This document shows, in pieces, positions 18,870 through 26,913 of a DNA stretch of 36,838 nt; position 1 is the first letter of the stretch; each line of letters begins with the position of its first letter. This stretch comes from Bacteroidota bacterium (GTDB lineage: Bacteria; Bacteroidota; Bacteroidia; Flavobacteriales; Flavobacteriaceae). The translations under genes were made by a program, and so were the position numbers. The notes below the pieces were generated by a model that was not told where the DNA came from, ran no database searches, and saw only the letters and a program-made list of their open reading frames with translations. The stretch is taken from assembly GCA_018335575.1 (NCBI GenBank), contig JAGXRT010000015.1, forward strand, positions 1 through 36,838, read 5' to 3'.

Positions 18870-19361
18870 TTACAAGGTTTTTAACATCCATACCGGGCAC
18901 GAATAATGTCCGGTATCTCCCATAGGTTTATCGATAAAATTAAATCCAACTTTTTTATACAATTTTTGGGCATCAGTCATGTACGGCATGGTTTCTAAAT
19001 AGCATTGCTCAAAGCCTAATTCCTTAGCTTTTGTTAGGCAAATATCCATAAGTTGTTGACCAATTCCCTTTCCCCTTAGAATGGGTGAAAAATACATTTT
19101 TTGAAGTTCACAAACATTACCCTCAAAATTGTCAAGTTGTTTAATTCCTGCACCACCTGCTACTTTTCCGTTTAATTCAACAACATAATAACAAGCTTTT
19201 GGTAAATCATAGGTTTGATACATTCTGTCTAATGAAACATCAGCATAGGCAGTCCCAACTTTAGGAACACCAAATTCTATTAACACATCTCTAATTACAT
19301 TCGCAATTTGAGCGTTGTCTTTCATGGAAATTTCTCGAATAATTAGCTCGTTTGGAGTCAT
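18870..19361 (-). CDS. GNAT family N-acetyltransferase
   Basis: This 163-residue single-domain acetyltransferase has the acetyl-CoA binding motif A QKMYFSPILRGKGIGQQLMD (about 86-105; core RGKGIG). Motif B follows as GFEQCYLETMPYMTDAQKLYKKVGF. An N-terminal segment, FGVPKVGTAYADVSLDRMYQTYDL, is typical of a GNAT subgroup seen next to prmC in Flavobacteriia. The substrate is unknown. Its stop lies 2 nt before prmC, so they are translated from one message. The divergent ribD promoter overlaps the first codons of this gene. Confidence 0.88.
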   Translation of the reverse strand: MTPNELIIREISMKDNAQIANVIRDVLIEFGVPKVGTAYADVSLDRMYQTYDLPKACYYVVELNGKVAGGAGIKQLDNFEGNVCELQKMYFSPILRGKGIGQQLMDICLTKAKELGFEQCYLETMPYMTDAQKLYKKVGFNFIDKPMGDTGHYSCPVWMLKTL

Positions 19362-19379
19362 AATAAAATGTTATTTTTG
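19351..19379 (+). promoter_or_regulatory. ribD promoter (-33 TTTG, -7 TATTTTTG, 17-bp spacer)
   Basis: TTTG (19351-19354) and TATTTTTG (19372-19379) match both halves of the Bacteroidota promoter with a 17-nt spacer. The -33 lies inside the divergent acetyltransferase gene. Only 4 nt separate the -7 box from the GTG start of ribD. Confidence 0.65.
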
Positions 19380-19383
19380 CGAT

Positions 19384-20460
19384 GTGAAGATACATGAAAA
19401 ATATCTAAGTCGGTGTATTGAACTTGCTAAAAATGGCTTGGGATTAACCTATCCAAATCCAATGGTTGGTGCTGTAGTTGTTTGGAATGATAAAATAATA
19501 GGAGAGGGATGGCATCAAAAAGCAGGAGGTCCGCATGCCGAGGTTCACGCTATAAATTCGGTCAAAGACAAATCACTTTTAAAAGATGCCACAATATATG
19601 TAAGTCTTGAACCGTGTTCGCATTACGGAAAAACCCCTCCCTGTGTGGATTTAATAGTGCAATCTAAAATTCCTAATGTTGTAATAGGATCCATCGATAC
19701 CAATAGTTTGGTAGCAGGAAAAGGAGTTGAGCATTTAAAAAATAATGGGTGTAATGTTGAGGTTGGAGTTTTGGAAAAAGATTGTTTAGAATTAAATAAA
19801 CGATTTTATACTTATCACAATAAAAGACGACCGTATATTATTTTAAAGTGGGCAACATCGAATGATGGGTATTTTGATGTAGATCGAGATATTAGTGATT
19901 TAGCTGATGCTAAACCTACTTGGATTACTAACACCTATGCGCAACAACTGGTACATCAACTTCGAACCGGTGAACAAGCCATTTTGGTTGGTACTAAAAC
20001 CGTGTTAAAGGATAATCCAAAGCTAGACGCAAGAAATTTTTCAGGAAAAAATCCGATTCGAGTTGTTTTAGATAAATCGCTGAAAATTTCACTAAACTAC
20101 CAAGTTTTTAATGGTAAATTAAAAACGATTGTTATAGCGGATAAAGGAACTGAAGTTGCTAATTTCTTCACTACAATTTCGGATTTGAAAGTTGAAAAAA
20201 TTGATTTCCAAAACAATATCGTGCTACAGATTTTAGAAGTACTCTATAAGCATGAAATTCAATCGCTGATTGTTGAAGGAGGGAAACAGCTGTTAGAAAG
20301 CTTTATCAACCATAATTTATGGGATGAAGCCTTTGTTTTTAAAGGAAAAGTAGAATTAAAAGGTGGTATTAAATCTCCAGAAATAAAAGAAAAGTGGATA
20401 ACTCAGCGCGATGTGTTAGGAGAAACTGTATCTTTTTATAAAAATTCAATAACCAAATGA
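19384..20460 (+). CDS. ribD: Bifunctional riboflavin biosynthesis deaminase/reductase
   Basis: RibD carries out two steps of riboflavin synthesis: deamination of the pyrimidine and NADPH reduction of the ribosyl side chain. The deaminase domain (about 1-145) has the zinc motifs GGPHAEVHAI and SLEPCSHYGKTPPC. The reductase domain (about 145-358) has LKWATSNDGYF, TGEQAILVGTKTVLKDNP and LIVEGGKQLLESF. I choose the GTG at 19384 (358 residues, beginning with the family-typical KIHEKYLSRCIELAKNGLG). A longer frame from 19315 would run through the divergent gene and the promoter. The stop overlaps the next start by 4 nt (ATGA). Confidence 0.95.
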   Translation: MKIHEKYLSRCIELAKNGLGLTYPNPMVGAVVVWNDKIIGEGWHQKAGGPHAEVHAINSVKDKSLLKDATIYVSLEPCSHYGKTPPCVDLIVQSKIPNVVIGSIDTNSLVAGKGVEHLKNNGCNVEVGVLEKDCLELNKRFYTYHNKRRPYIILKWATSNDGYFDVDRDISDLADAKPTWITNTYAQQLVHQLRTGEQAILVGTKTVLKDNPKLDARNFSGKNPIRVVLDKSLKISLNYQVFNGKLKTIVIADKGTEVANFFTTISDLKVEKIDFQNNIVLQILEVLYKHEIQSLIVEGGKQLLESFINHNLWDEAFVFKGKVELKGGIKSPEIKEKWITQRDVLGETVSFYKNSITK

Positions 20461-21317
20461 TTTATCTCTTACTAAGTATTGTTTTTAGCAGTTCATTATT
20501 TGTAATTTTTAAGTTATTTAATCGCTTTGAGATTAATAATTTTCAGGCAATTGTCGTCAATTATTTTGTGGCATTTGTGGTAGGTATTTTGATGTCTGAA
20601 TCTTCCTTTCAACTAAATACTTTGTTTAATTATCGTTGGATTTACGGAGCTGTTTTACTTGGTATATTGTTTATCACAGTATTTAATATGATGGCCTTAA
20701 CGGCTCAAAAGGGCGGATTGTCAGTTGCGTCTGTTGCTGCCAAAATGAGTGTAATAATTCCTATCATTTTTGGATTGTTAATTTATAAAGAATCCTTAAG
20801 TGTTTTTAAACTTTTAGGTATAGTTATCGCATTGGCAGCTGTTTATTTTACAGCCTATAAAAAAGGTGCTGTAACCATTAATTCTACTTTAATTATATTG
20901 GTTCTTGTGTTGTTTTTAGGTTCTGGAATTTTAGATACCCTTTTAAAATACGTAGAAACCATGTATGTAAATGCGAATGAACTGGAATTGTATTCAGCAA
21001 CTATTTTTTTAATTGCAGGATTGATAGGTACTATTGTATTAATAGGAAGGTTTTTTATTTATAAAGAGTTTATCCAAATGAAATCTATTATTGGAGGAAT
21101 TGTGTTAGGAATTCCAAATTATTTTTCTATTTTTTATTTACTCAAATCGCTCAAACATCCAACCCTAGAAAGCTCAACCGTTTTTACCATTAACAATATG
21201 CTTATTGTTTGTGTAACAACCCTAATTGGGGTAGTGGTTTTTAAAGAAAATTTATCTGTTAGAAATAAAGTGGGAGTTTTACTTTCAGTAATTGCAATCA
21301 TCATGTTTTCTTTATAA
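20457..21317 (+). CDS. DMT/EamA family transporter
   Basis: This 286-residue protein has about ten membrane helices in two homologous halves (about 1-137 and 142-285), each ending with the EamA-type pattern: IPIIFGLLIYKESLSVFKLLGIVI in the first half and VCVTTLIGVVVFKENLSVRN in the second. The family moves small metabolites or acts in efflux, and the substrate here is unknown. It is translationally coupled to ribD by an ATGA overlap. That raises a link to flavin or a precursor, but operon sharing alone does not prove it. The YigZ-family gene starts 1 nt after its stop. Confidence 0.87.
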   Translation: MIYLLLSIVFSSSLFVIFKLFNRFEINNFQAIVVNYFVAFVVGILMSESSFQLNTLFNYRWIYGAVLLGILFITVFNMMALTAQKGGLSVASVAAKMSVIIPIIFGLLIYKESLSVFKLLGIVIALAAVYFTAYKKGAVTINSTLIILVLVLFLGSGILDTLLKYVETMYVNANELELYSATIFLIAGLIGTIVLIGRFFIYKEFIQMKSIIGGIVLGIPNYFSIFYLLKSLKHPTLESSTVFTINNMLIVCVTTLIGVVVFKENLSVRNKVGVLLSVIAIIMFSL

Positions 21318-21318
21318 A

Positions 21319-21933
21319 ATGAGTGCTTTAGACGATGTTTATAAAACCATTTTAATGCCTTTTGAAGGCTTAACTTATAAAGAAAAAGGAAGTAAATTTA
21401 TAGGTTTTGCTTTCCCAATATCTTCAGAAGATGAAGTTAAAGAAATAATAATTGAAATTAAAAAAAAGCATTACGCAGCAAGGCATTGGTCTTACGCTTG
21501 GCAGTTGGGGGTTGACGAAATTAGCTATCGTGTTAATGATGATGGAGAGCCACATAACAGCGCCGGCATGCCAATTTATGGTCAAATACAATCTTTTGGT
21601 GTAACTAATATTTTAATTGTAGTTGTTCGCTATTATGGCGGAGTAAAACTTGGGGTTGGTGGATTAATTAGTGCCTATAAAACTGCTGCACAAAATGTTT
21701 TGGAGCAAGCTGAAATTGTTGACAAACTATTACAAAATACAATTGAACTGAGAGTGAGTTATGAAAATCTGAACAAAGTACTTCGATTTATTAAAGAACA
21801 TCAATTAAATATTACTCATCAAGTAATGAATTTTGATTGTGAATTGCATGTAAATATCCCTAAATCGATGCTAGCGCATTACCATGAAAAATTTTTGGAA
21901 TTACACTATTTAAAATCATTCAAAATTAGGTAA
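21319..21933 (+). CDS. YigZ/IMPACT family protein
   Basis: The ATG at 21319 lies 1 nt after the transporter stop and gives 204 residues. The N-terminal UPF0029/IMPACT domain contains EKGSKFIGFAFPI, HYAARHWSYAWQLG and the hallmark DDGEPHNSAGMPIYGQI, followed by VVVRYYGGVKLGVGGLISAYKTAA. The C-terminal part (about 130-204) is the DUF1949-like domain. The family is related to the eukaryotic translation regulator IMPACT. Its bacterial role is unclear. It forms the end of the ribD operon and overlaps the convergent thioesterase gene by 8 nt with no terminator between. Confidence 0.9.
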   Translation: MSALDDVYKTILMPFEGLTYKEKGSKFIGFAFPISSEDEVKEIIIEIKKKHYAARHWSYAWQLGVDEISYRVNDDGEPHNSAGMPIYGQIQSFGVTNILIVVVRYYGGVKLGVGGLISAYKTAAQNVLEQAEIVDKLLQNTIELRVSYENLNKVLRFIKEHQLNITHQVMNFDCELHVNIPKSMLAHYHEKFLELHYLKSFKIR

Positions 21934-22333
21934 AAAAAGGAATAAGTTTATCTATCAGAATTGGTGGGGCTTTAGTTGGTCTGTTTTTATTTACATCTAC
22001 AAAAACAAGTGTAGTTTTTGCTTCAATAAGTTTGTTATTTTGTTCATTAAAAAGTTCGTACGAAAATTCAATTTTAGCGGTTGGTAATTTTACTAGTGTA
22101 GTTTTAAGAGTAATAACATCGTCATATTTAGCTGGTTTTAAATAGGTTATATTTAAATTAGACACAGGTAGAATAATGCCATTTTCTTCCATTGATTTGT
22201 AACTTATGCCAATATTCCTAAGCCATTCAACCCTTCCAACTTCTAAATATTGTGCATAATTGCCATAGTAAACATATCCCATTTGATCGGTTTCTCCGTA
22301 TCGAACTCTAAAATTTGTACTGTGAGTTAGCAT
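21926..22333 (-). CDS. Acyl-CoA thioesterase, hotdog fold (4HBT/YbgC type)
   Basis: This 135-residue protein has the 4-hydroxybenzoyl-CoA thioesterase fold. The N-terminal motif FRVRYGETDQMGYVYYGNYAQYLEVGR is shown here only by its key residues: the Asp in ETDQMG followed by YYGNYAQYLE, the YbgC/FcbC-type active-site helix. The C-terminal strand has LIEAKTTLVFVD. It likely hydrolyses acyl-CoA thioesters, possibly linked to membrane lipid metabolism. The physiological substrate is unknown. It is divergent from dnaA, a common neighbour in Flavobacteriia, and its end overlaps the YigZ gene by 8 nt. Confidence 0.9.
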   Translation of the reverse strand: MLTHSTNFRVRYGETDQMGYVYYGNYAQYLEVGRVEWLRNIGISYKSMEENGIILPVSNLNITYLKPAKYDDVITLKTTLVKLPTAKIEFSYELFNEQNNKLIEAKTTLVFVDVNKNRPTKAPPILIDKLIPFFT

Positions 22334-22418
22334 TATTTTTTTATATTTTTTTAAGGGTCAGTAATTACAAAAAAAAAACGAGAAAATCAATAGCTAAAAA
22401 ATTTTTTTATCACAAAAT

Positions 22419-22459
22419 ATATTCACAAATTTGTGAAACTACGAAATGAGACATTTTTG
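22419..22459 (+). promoter_or_regulatory. dnaA promoter with a 16-bp palindrome over the -33 box
   Basis: TTCACAAATTTGTGAA (22422-22437) is a perfect palindrome. TTTG inside it (22430-22433) is followed after 18 nt by CATTTTTG (22452-22459), a one-mismatch -7 element. ATATTCACA (22419-22427) differs from the DnaA box TTATNCACA by one base. A repressor, possibly DnaA itself, could block RNA polymerase here. Confidence 0.45.
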
Positions 22460-22498
22460 TAGTAAAACAGCTAAACTAACTAATCAACTTTTAATTAA

Positions 22499-23926
22499 AT
22501 GCTAATGACTGCCGAATCTGTTTGGAATGAATGTTTGTCTTTTATAAAAGATAACATCAAACCCCAAGCATATAAAACTTGGTTTGAGCCTATAAAACCG
22601 ATAAAAGTTTCTGGCAATGTATTAACAATTCAAGTACCAACCAAATTTTTTTACGAATGGCTTGAAGAGCATTATATAAAAATCTTACGAGTTGCCTTAG
22701 TTAGAGAGCTTGGCAAGGATGCTAAACTAATTTACGATGTGAAAATGGAAAATAATTACAGTAGTAATAATCCACATACCGTAAAATTTCCAAGCTCAAA
22801 TCGAAATCCTATTCCCGATCAAGGGATTTCTGTTCCTGTTGAATTAAATAAAAAGGAAGTTAGAAATCCGTTTGTAATACCTGGAATCCAAAAAGTTAAG
22901 GTTGAATCACAATTAAATCCAAACTACAGTTTTGATACTTTTATTGAAGGTGATTCAAACCGGTTAGCGCGTTCTGCCGGTATGGCAGTAGCTAATAAAC
23001 CGGGCGGAACTGCATTTAATCCGTTATTGATTTATGGTGGTGTTGGTTTAGGAAAAACACATATTTCACATGCCATTGGTGTTGAAATCAAAGAAAAATA
23101 TCCAGATAAAACCGTATTGTATATTTCTTCCGAGAAGTTTTATCAACAATTTGTAGAATCGGTAAAGAATAACACACGCAATGATTTTATACATTTCTAT
23201 CAAATGATTGATGTATTGATTATTGATGATGTTCAGTTCTTTTCGGGTAAATCAGGTACGCAGGATGTATTTTTCCATATTTTTAATCACCTGCATCAAA
23301 ACGGCAAACAACTCATTTTAACATCTGATAAAGCTCCTGTTGATATGCAAGATATCGAACAACGTTTATTATCAAGATTTAAGTGGGGATTGTCGGCAGA
23401 ACTTCAAGCACCAGATTACGAAACCAGAATATCTATTTTACAAAATAAAATTTTTAGAGATGGAATTGATATTCCACAAGAAATCATTGAATACATAGCT
23501 AAAAATATCAAATCAAATGTAAGAGAAATTGAAGGTGTTTTAATTTCATTGGTTGCTCAGGCATCGTTTAATAGAAAAGAATATTCATTAGCATTAACAA
23601 AACAAATTGTTGACAAGTTTGTTAAAAATACTAAGCGCGAAATTTCGATTGATTATATTCAAAAAGTGGTGTCTAATTATTTTGAAATCGATGTTCCAAC
23701 CTTACAATCCAATACCCGTAAGCGGCATGTTGTTCAGGCCAGACAATTGGCGATGTACTTTTCTAAAAAAATGACTAAATCTTCACTGGCAAGCATTGGT
23801 TCACAAATTGGAAAAAGAGATCATGCTACTGTTTTACACGCCTGTAAAACTGTTGATAATTTATCTGAGACTGATAAGCAGTTTAAGCGTTACGTAGAAG
23901 AGATTACCAAAAAATTATCGTTTTAA
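22499..23926 (+). CDS. dnaA: Chromosomal replication initiator protein DnaA
   Basis: DnaA is the AAA+ initiator that binds DnaA boxes and opens the origin. The 475-residue protein has domain I (about 1-85, SVWNECLSFIKDNIKPQAYKT), a short linker, and AAA+ domain III (about 140-350) with Walker A GGVGLGKTH and Walker B VLIIDDVQF. It also has the sensor and arginine-finger segment QRLLSRFKWGL. Domain IV (about 385-475) carries the box-binding helix-turn-helix with GKRDHATVLHACKTV. It starts at 22499; a second in-frame ATG two codons later is also possible. It leads an operon with the phosphatase (6-nt gap) and an RsmI-like methylase. Confidence 0.98.
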   Translation: MLMTAESVWNECLSFIKDNIKPQAYKTWFEPIKPIKVSGNVLTIQVPTKFFYEWLEEHYIKILRVALVRELGKDAKLIYDVKMENNYSSNNPHTVKFPSSNRNPIPDQGISVPVELNKKEVRNPFVIPGIQKVKVESQLNPNYSFDTFIEGDSNRLARSAGMAVANKPGGTAFNPLLIYGGVGLGKTHISHAIGVEIKEKYPDKTVLYISSEKFYQQFVESVKNNTRNDFIHFYQMIDVLIIDDVQFFSGKSGTQDVFFHIFNHLHQNGKQLILTSDKAPVDMQDIEQRLLSRFKWGLSAELQAPDYETRISILQNKIFRDGIDIPQEIIEYIAKNIKSNVREIEGVLISLVAQASFNRKEYSLALTKQIVDKFVKNTKREISIDYIQKVVSNYFEIDVPTLQSNTRKRHVVQARQLAMYFSKKMTKSSLASIGSQIGKRDHATVLHACKTVDNLSETDKQFKRYVEEITKKLSF

Positions 23927-23932
23927 AATCCT

Positions 23933-24394
23933 ATGATTAATGTTTTAATGGTTTGTTTGGGCAATATTTGTAGATCGCCCTTGGCCGAAGGTATTTTAAA
24001 ATCTAAAGTGAATAATGAATTGGTTTATGTTGATTCTGCCGGAACAAGTTCTTTTCACAGTGGCGAATTACCCGATAGACGATCTATACAAGTAGCCAGA
24101 AAATATGGTATTGATATTACTGATCAACGTTCGAGATTGTTTAAAGTTACAGATTTTGATAAGTTTGATTTAATTTATGTTATGGACAAATCAAATTATC
24201 AAAATGTCATTAATTTAGCTAGAAATGAACAAGACAGGGTAAAAGTTAAATTGATATTAAAAGAGAATCCAACGGCTTCTTTGCATGAAGTGCCTGATCC
24301 TTATTACGATCGAGAGCTAGGCTTTGAAAATGTATATAAAATGCTAGATGCTAGCTGCGAAATTATAGCATCAAACCTTAATTATGTTAATTAA
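23933..24394 (+). CDS. Low-molecular-weight protein-tyrosine phosphatase
   Basis: This 153-residue enzyme has the P-loop CLGNICRS (Cys8 nucleophile, Arg14) and the general-acid loop VPDPYYD (Asp122), matching the CX5R(S/T) and DPYY signatures of the family. Bacterial members often act on tyrosine kinases of polysaccharide export, but the position after dnaA is simply conserved in Flavobacteriia and gives no direct clue. The gene overlaps the next one by 11 nt: the start codon of the methylase lies within its last codons. I infer translational coupling. Confidence 0.94.
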   Translation: MINVLMVCLGNICRSPLAEGILKSKVNNELVYVDSAGTSSFHSGELPDRRSIQVARKYGIDITDQRSRLFKVTDFDKFDLIYVMDKSNYQNVINLARNEQDRVKVKLILKENPTASLHEVPDPYYDRELGFENVYKMLDASCEIIASNLNYVN

Positions 24395-25100
24395 GAGTGC
24401 AAAATTATACTTAATTCCAACTACGTTGGGCGATAATGATCCGTCAGCAGTGCTGCCTATTACAGTCAGAAACACCATTTTAGAATTAGATAATTTTATT
24501 GTTGAAAACGAAAAAACAGCCCGAAGGTTTATTAAAAAAGTTTGTCCTGAAAAAAATCAACAAGCATTAAAATTTAGTTTAATAGACAAACATACTGCTG
24601 CTACAGCATATGAGAGTTATTTAAATTGTTGTGAAGAGGGTATTTCTGTTGGTGTGCTTTCAGAAGCAGGTGTTCCTGCAATTGCCGATCCTGGTTCTGA
24701 AATAGTTAAACTTGCACATAGAAAAAATATAAAAGTAGTTCCGCTTGTTGGACCTTCATCCATTTTATTGGCCTTAATGAGTTCTGGGTTTAATGGACAA
24801 AATTTTGCTTTTAATGGCTATTTACCAATCGATACTAACGAACGTAAATCAAAAATTAAGCAGTTAGAACGATTGTCAAAAGAAAATAATCAAGCTCAAT
24901 TATTTATAGAAACTCCATACAGAAACAATAAATTATTAATAGATTTAATAACTGCCTTAATGCCTTCAACAAATTTGTGTGTAGCTGTAGATTTAACGTT
25001 GGAATCTGAATTAATTATTTCTACAACAGTAAAAGAATGGAAAAATAAAAAGGTCGATTTTCATAAACGACCAGCAATTTTTATTATTCAGCAAGATTAA
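24384..25100 (+). CDS. RsmI-like SAM-dependent methyltransferase (tetrapyrrole methylase fold)
   Basis: This 238-residue protein is related to RsmI, which 2'-O-methylates C1402 of 16S rRNA. The N-terminal half has LYLIPTTLGD and the SAM-binding-site segment SEAGVPAIADPGS (about 93-105), and then VVPLVGPSSILLALMSSGF (about 117-135). The family motif IETPYRNN lies at about 172-179. Compared with RsmI (about 285) it lacks the C-terminal region, so it may be the shorter Bacteroidota paralogue with a different target. It is third in the dnaA operon. Its last 17 nt overlap the convergent lysozyme-like gene. Confidence 0.88.
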   Translation: MLIKSAKLYLIPTTLGDNDPSAVLPITVRNTILELDNFIVENEKTARRFIKKVCPEKNQQALKFSLIDKHTAATAYESYLNCCEEGISVGVLSEAGVPAIADPGSEIVKLAHRKNIKVVPLVGPSSILLALMSSGFNGQNFAFNGYLPIDTNERKSKIKQLERLSKENNQAQLFIETPYRNNKLLIDLITALMPSTNLCVAVDLTLESELIISTTVKEWKNKKVDFHKRPAIFIIQQD

Positions 25101-25746
25101 TTTCTGTTAGTTGAATCTCAACTTTAGGATTTTTTTTGGCTTCAATTATTGTTGTGTCATATCCGCCAAACTGTTTCATAAAGTGCCTTATACTTGATCC
25201 AAACTTATCTTGAAACCTAATATTTCCGTTATTTGTTAAATACGTTTTAACATTACTTGGACCGGCTAAATGTGCGGCCGCTAAAATTCCTGATTCGGTA
25301 ATTTTAGTACCATTCATTGTTTTACCAACATATTTATCTATCTCTTTTCTAAGTACGTATTTATTGGCTGCCACATAAGCATTAAATACTTTTTCTTGTA
25401 ATTCAGGACTTTCTAAAAAAGATTTAGGATCATCAACACCCAATAATTTAATGGTAAATTTACTAAACTGATATTTGCCTAGATAACCGTACTTGCTGAC
25501 TGCTGAGTAATTATTCTTTGATTCTTTTAGACCTAAAGCATTTCCAAAATCTATATAAGACTTTCCAACCATTAATTTAGATTGATGTTGGCTTATTTCT
25601 GTTTCGTTAGGTACAAAATTTAATGTAATAACTTCTACAAGAGGCTCTAGTTTTAAATTATTTATACGGCTAAGTTCTCTCCCAGAAAAGGTTGAAACAG
25701 TAACTATGGCTAAAAATAATAAGAAGATATAAAATTTCTTAGTCAT
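25084..25746 (-). CDS. Secreted lysozyme-like (SLT-type) peptidoglycan hydrolase candidate
   Basis: This 220-residue protein has an N-terminal signal or membrane anchor (about 4-21, KFYIFLLFLAIVTVSTFSG). A lysozyme-fold domain (about 65-195) contains ALGLKESKNNYSAVSKYGYL, where Glu75 in the ESxNNY motif sits like the catalytic Glu of transglycosylases. GKYQF and SGILAAAHLAGPSNVKTYL follow, the latter typical of the family. It probably cleaves or binds the glycan strand in the periplasm. It stands next to the transglycosylase mltG but has its own promoter (25783-25812) with both boxes at 19-nt spacing. The activity is inferred from the motif. Confidence 0.78.
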   Translation of the reverse strand: MTKKFYIFLLFLAIVTVSTFSGRELSRINNLKLEPLVEVITLNFVPNETEISQHQSKLMVGKSYIDFGNALGLKESKNNYSAVSKYGYLGKYQFSKFTIKLLGVDDPKSFLESPELQEKVFNAYVAANKYVLRKEIDKYVGKTMNGTKITESGILAAAHLAGPSNVKTYLTNNGNIRFQDKFGSSIRHFMKQFGGYDTTIIEAKKNPKVEIQLTEINLAE

Positions 25747-25782
25747 GTCTTTTTAAATTTATCCGAAGATAAAATTAAGCGA

Positions 25783-25812
25783 CAAAGTTATTACTTATTA
25801 TTAAATATGCAA
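25783..25812 (-). promoter_or_regulatory. Promoter of the lysozyme-like gene
   Basis: On the minus strand TTG (25810-25812), a 19-nt spacer and TAACTTTG (25783-25790) match the Bacteroidota consensus at both boxes. The 5' UTR would be about 30 nt. Confidence 0.6.
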
Positions 25813-25891
25813 GTTTTTTGGTATAAAAAAATGTTTAAAGTGTTAAATAACAGCAAGTTGAAATGTTTTTGTTAAAAATATTTTATAAGAA

Positions 25892-26911
25892 TTAACGCAT
25901 AATTCCCTGATTATTTAACCATTTTTGGTATTTAATTGCATTGCGATTATGCTCTTGTAAAGTCTTCGCAAAAACATGCGAACCAATGTTTTCAACACTC
26001 GCACACATGTAAAAATAATCGTGTTTAGGAGCGTTAAGTACGGCATCAATCGATGAAATATCAGGCATTGAAATTAATCCCGGTGGTAACCCAATATTTT
26101 GATAGGTGTTATAAGGAGATTTAATAAGCAAATGATTTTTAAAAACTCTTTTAATAATGGTATCCTGATGCGTTTTTAGCTTGATTGCATAAACTACCGT
26201 AGGATCAGCCTGAAGTGGCCAGTTAGATGCTAATCTGTTAAGATACAATGCGGCTACCATAGGTCTTTCAGATACCAACTGTGTTTCTTTTTGAACAATG
26301 GATGCCAAAATTTGTACTTCTATAGGTGTAAGTCCAATTTTTTTGGCTTTTTCTAGGCGTTTTTCATTCCAAAAATTTTCGTATTCTGTATACATTTTAG
26401 CAATAAATTTTTCAGGGGTTGTATTCCAGTAAAACTCATAACTATTGGGAATAAATACTGCTAAAGCTGTTTCATTATTAAAATTTTTAGCTTTTAATAA
26501 TTCATTATTTTTTATTTCGTTTAATAAATTAATTGAGTCAAATTCCATTTCACTTGCTACTCTTCCGGCAAATTTTTCTAAAGAATCTTGGTTGTTAAAA
26601 GTTAATTTAATAGGCGATTGTCTTCCGATTGTTAATATTCTTAAAATATTTAGGTTGCTCATCCCTTTTTCCAACCTATAACTACCTGGTTTAATAGTTT
26701 TAACTTTACTAACAACACTTAACATTACTTTGAAAGAAAAAGAACTGTTTAAATAGGGGCTAGCGTTGTTAATTATGATTTGATTATCCACAGAAGAAGG
26801 TATAACTAAACGACTATTATCTTTAACATTCGCGCTAAAAGCCATAAAATAAATCAAGAATGATATAAACACTAAAAGAAAAAAAGCTGTTGAAAAATAC
26901 TTTTTAGACAT
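25892..26911 (-). CDS. mltG: Endolytic murein transglycosylase MltG
   Basis: MltG is an inner-membrane enzyme that cuts nascent glycan strands and sets their length. The 339-residue protein has one N-terminal membrane helix (about 7-27), a LysM-like subdomain (about 35-100) with KTIKPGSYRLEKG, and the YceG catalytic domain. Its active-site region is ILASIVQKETQLVSERPMVA, with catalytic Glu209 by analogy to E. coli Glu218. Further conserved segments are LQADPTVVYAI and SPYNTYQNIGLPPGLISMP. The gene starts 2 nt after the GNAT stop and forms an operon with dapF. Confidence 0.96.
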   Translation of the reverse strand: MSKKYFSTAFFLLVFISFLIYFMAFSANVKDNSRLVIPSSVDNQIIINNASPYLNSSFSFKVMLSVVSKVKTIKPGSYRLEKGMSNLNILRILTIGRQSPIKLTFNNQDSLEKFAGRVASEMEFDSINLLNEIKNNELLKAKNFNNETALAVFIPNSYEFYWNTTPEKFIAKMYTEYENFWNEKRLEKAKKIGLTPIEVQILASIVQKETQLVSERPMVAALYLNRLASNWPLQADPTVVYAIKLKTHQDTIIKRVFKNHLLIKSPYNTYQNIGLPPGLISMPDISSIDAVLNAPKHDYFYMCASVENIGSHVFAKTLQEHNRNAIKYQKWLNNQGIMR

Positions 26912-26913
26912 AG

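Noticed and set aside
18868-18900. Longer PrmC N-terminus
   Set aside because: The extra 11 residues overlap the end of the acetyltransferase gene; the ATG 2 nt after that stop is more plausible.
19315-19383. Upstream start of ribD in the same frame
   Set aside because: It would run antisense through the acetyltransferase gene and through the ribD promoter; family similarity begins at the GTG at 19384.
22334-22498. Possible oriC upstream of dnaA
   Set aside because: The gap is AT-rich but short and has only one near-match to a DnaA box and no repeated boxes, so an origin is not supported.
26784-26792. Perfect DnaA box TTATCCACA
   Set aside because: It is a single copy inside mltG with no cluster of boxes around it; one hit in this length of AT-rich DNA is expected by chance.
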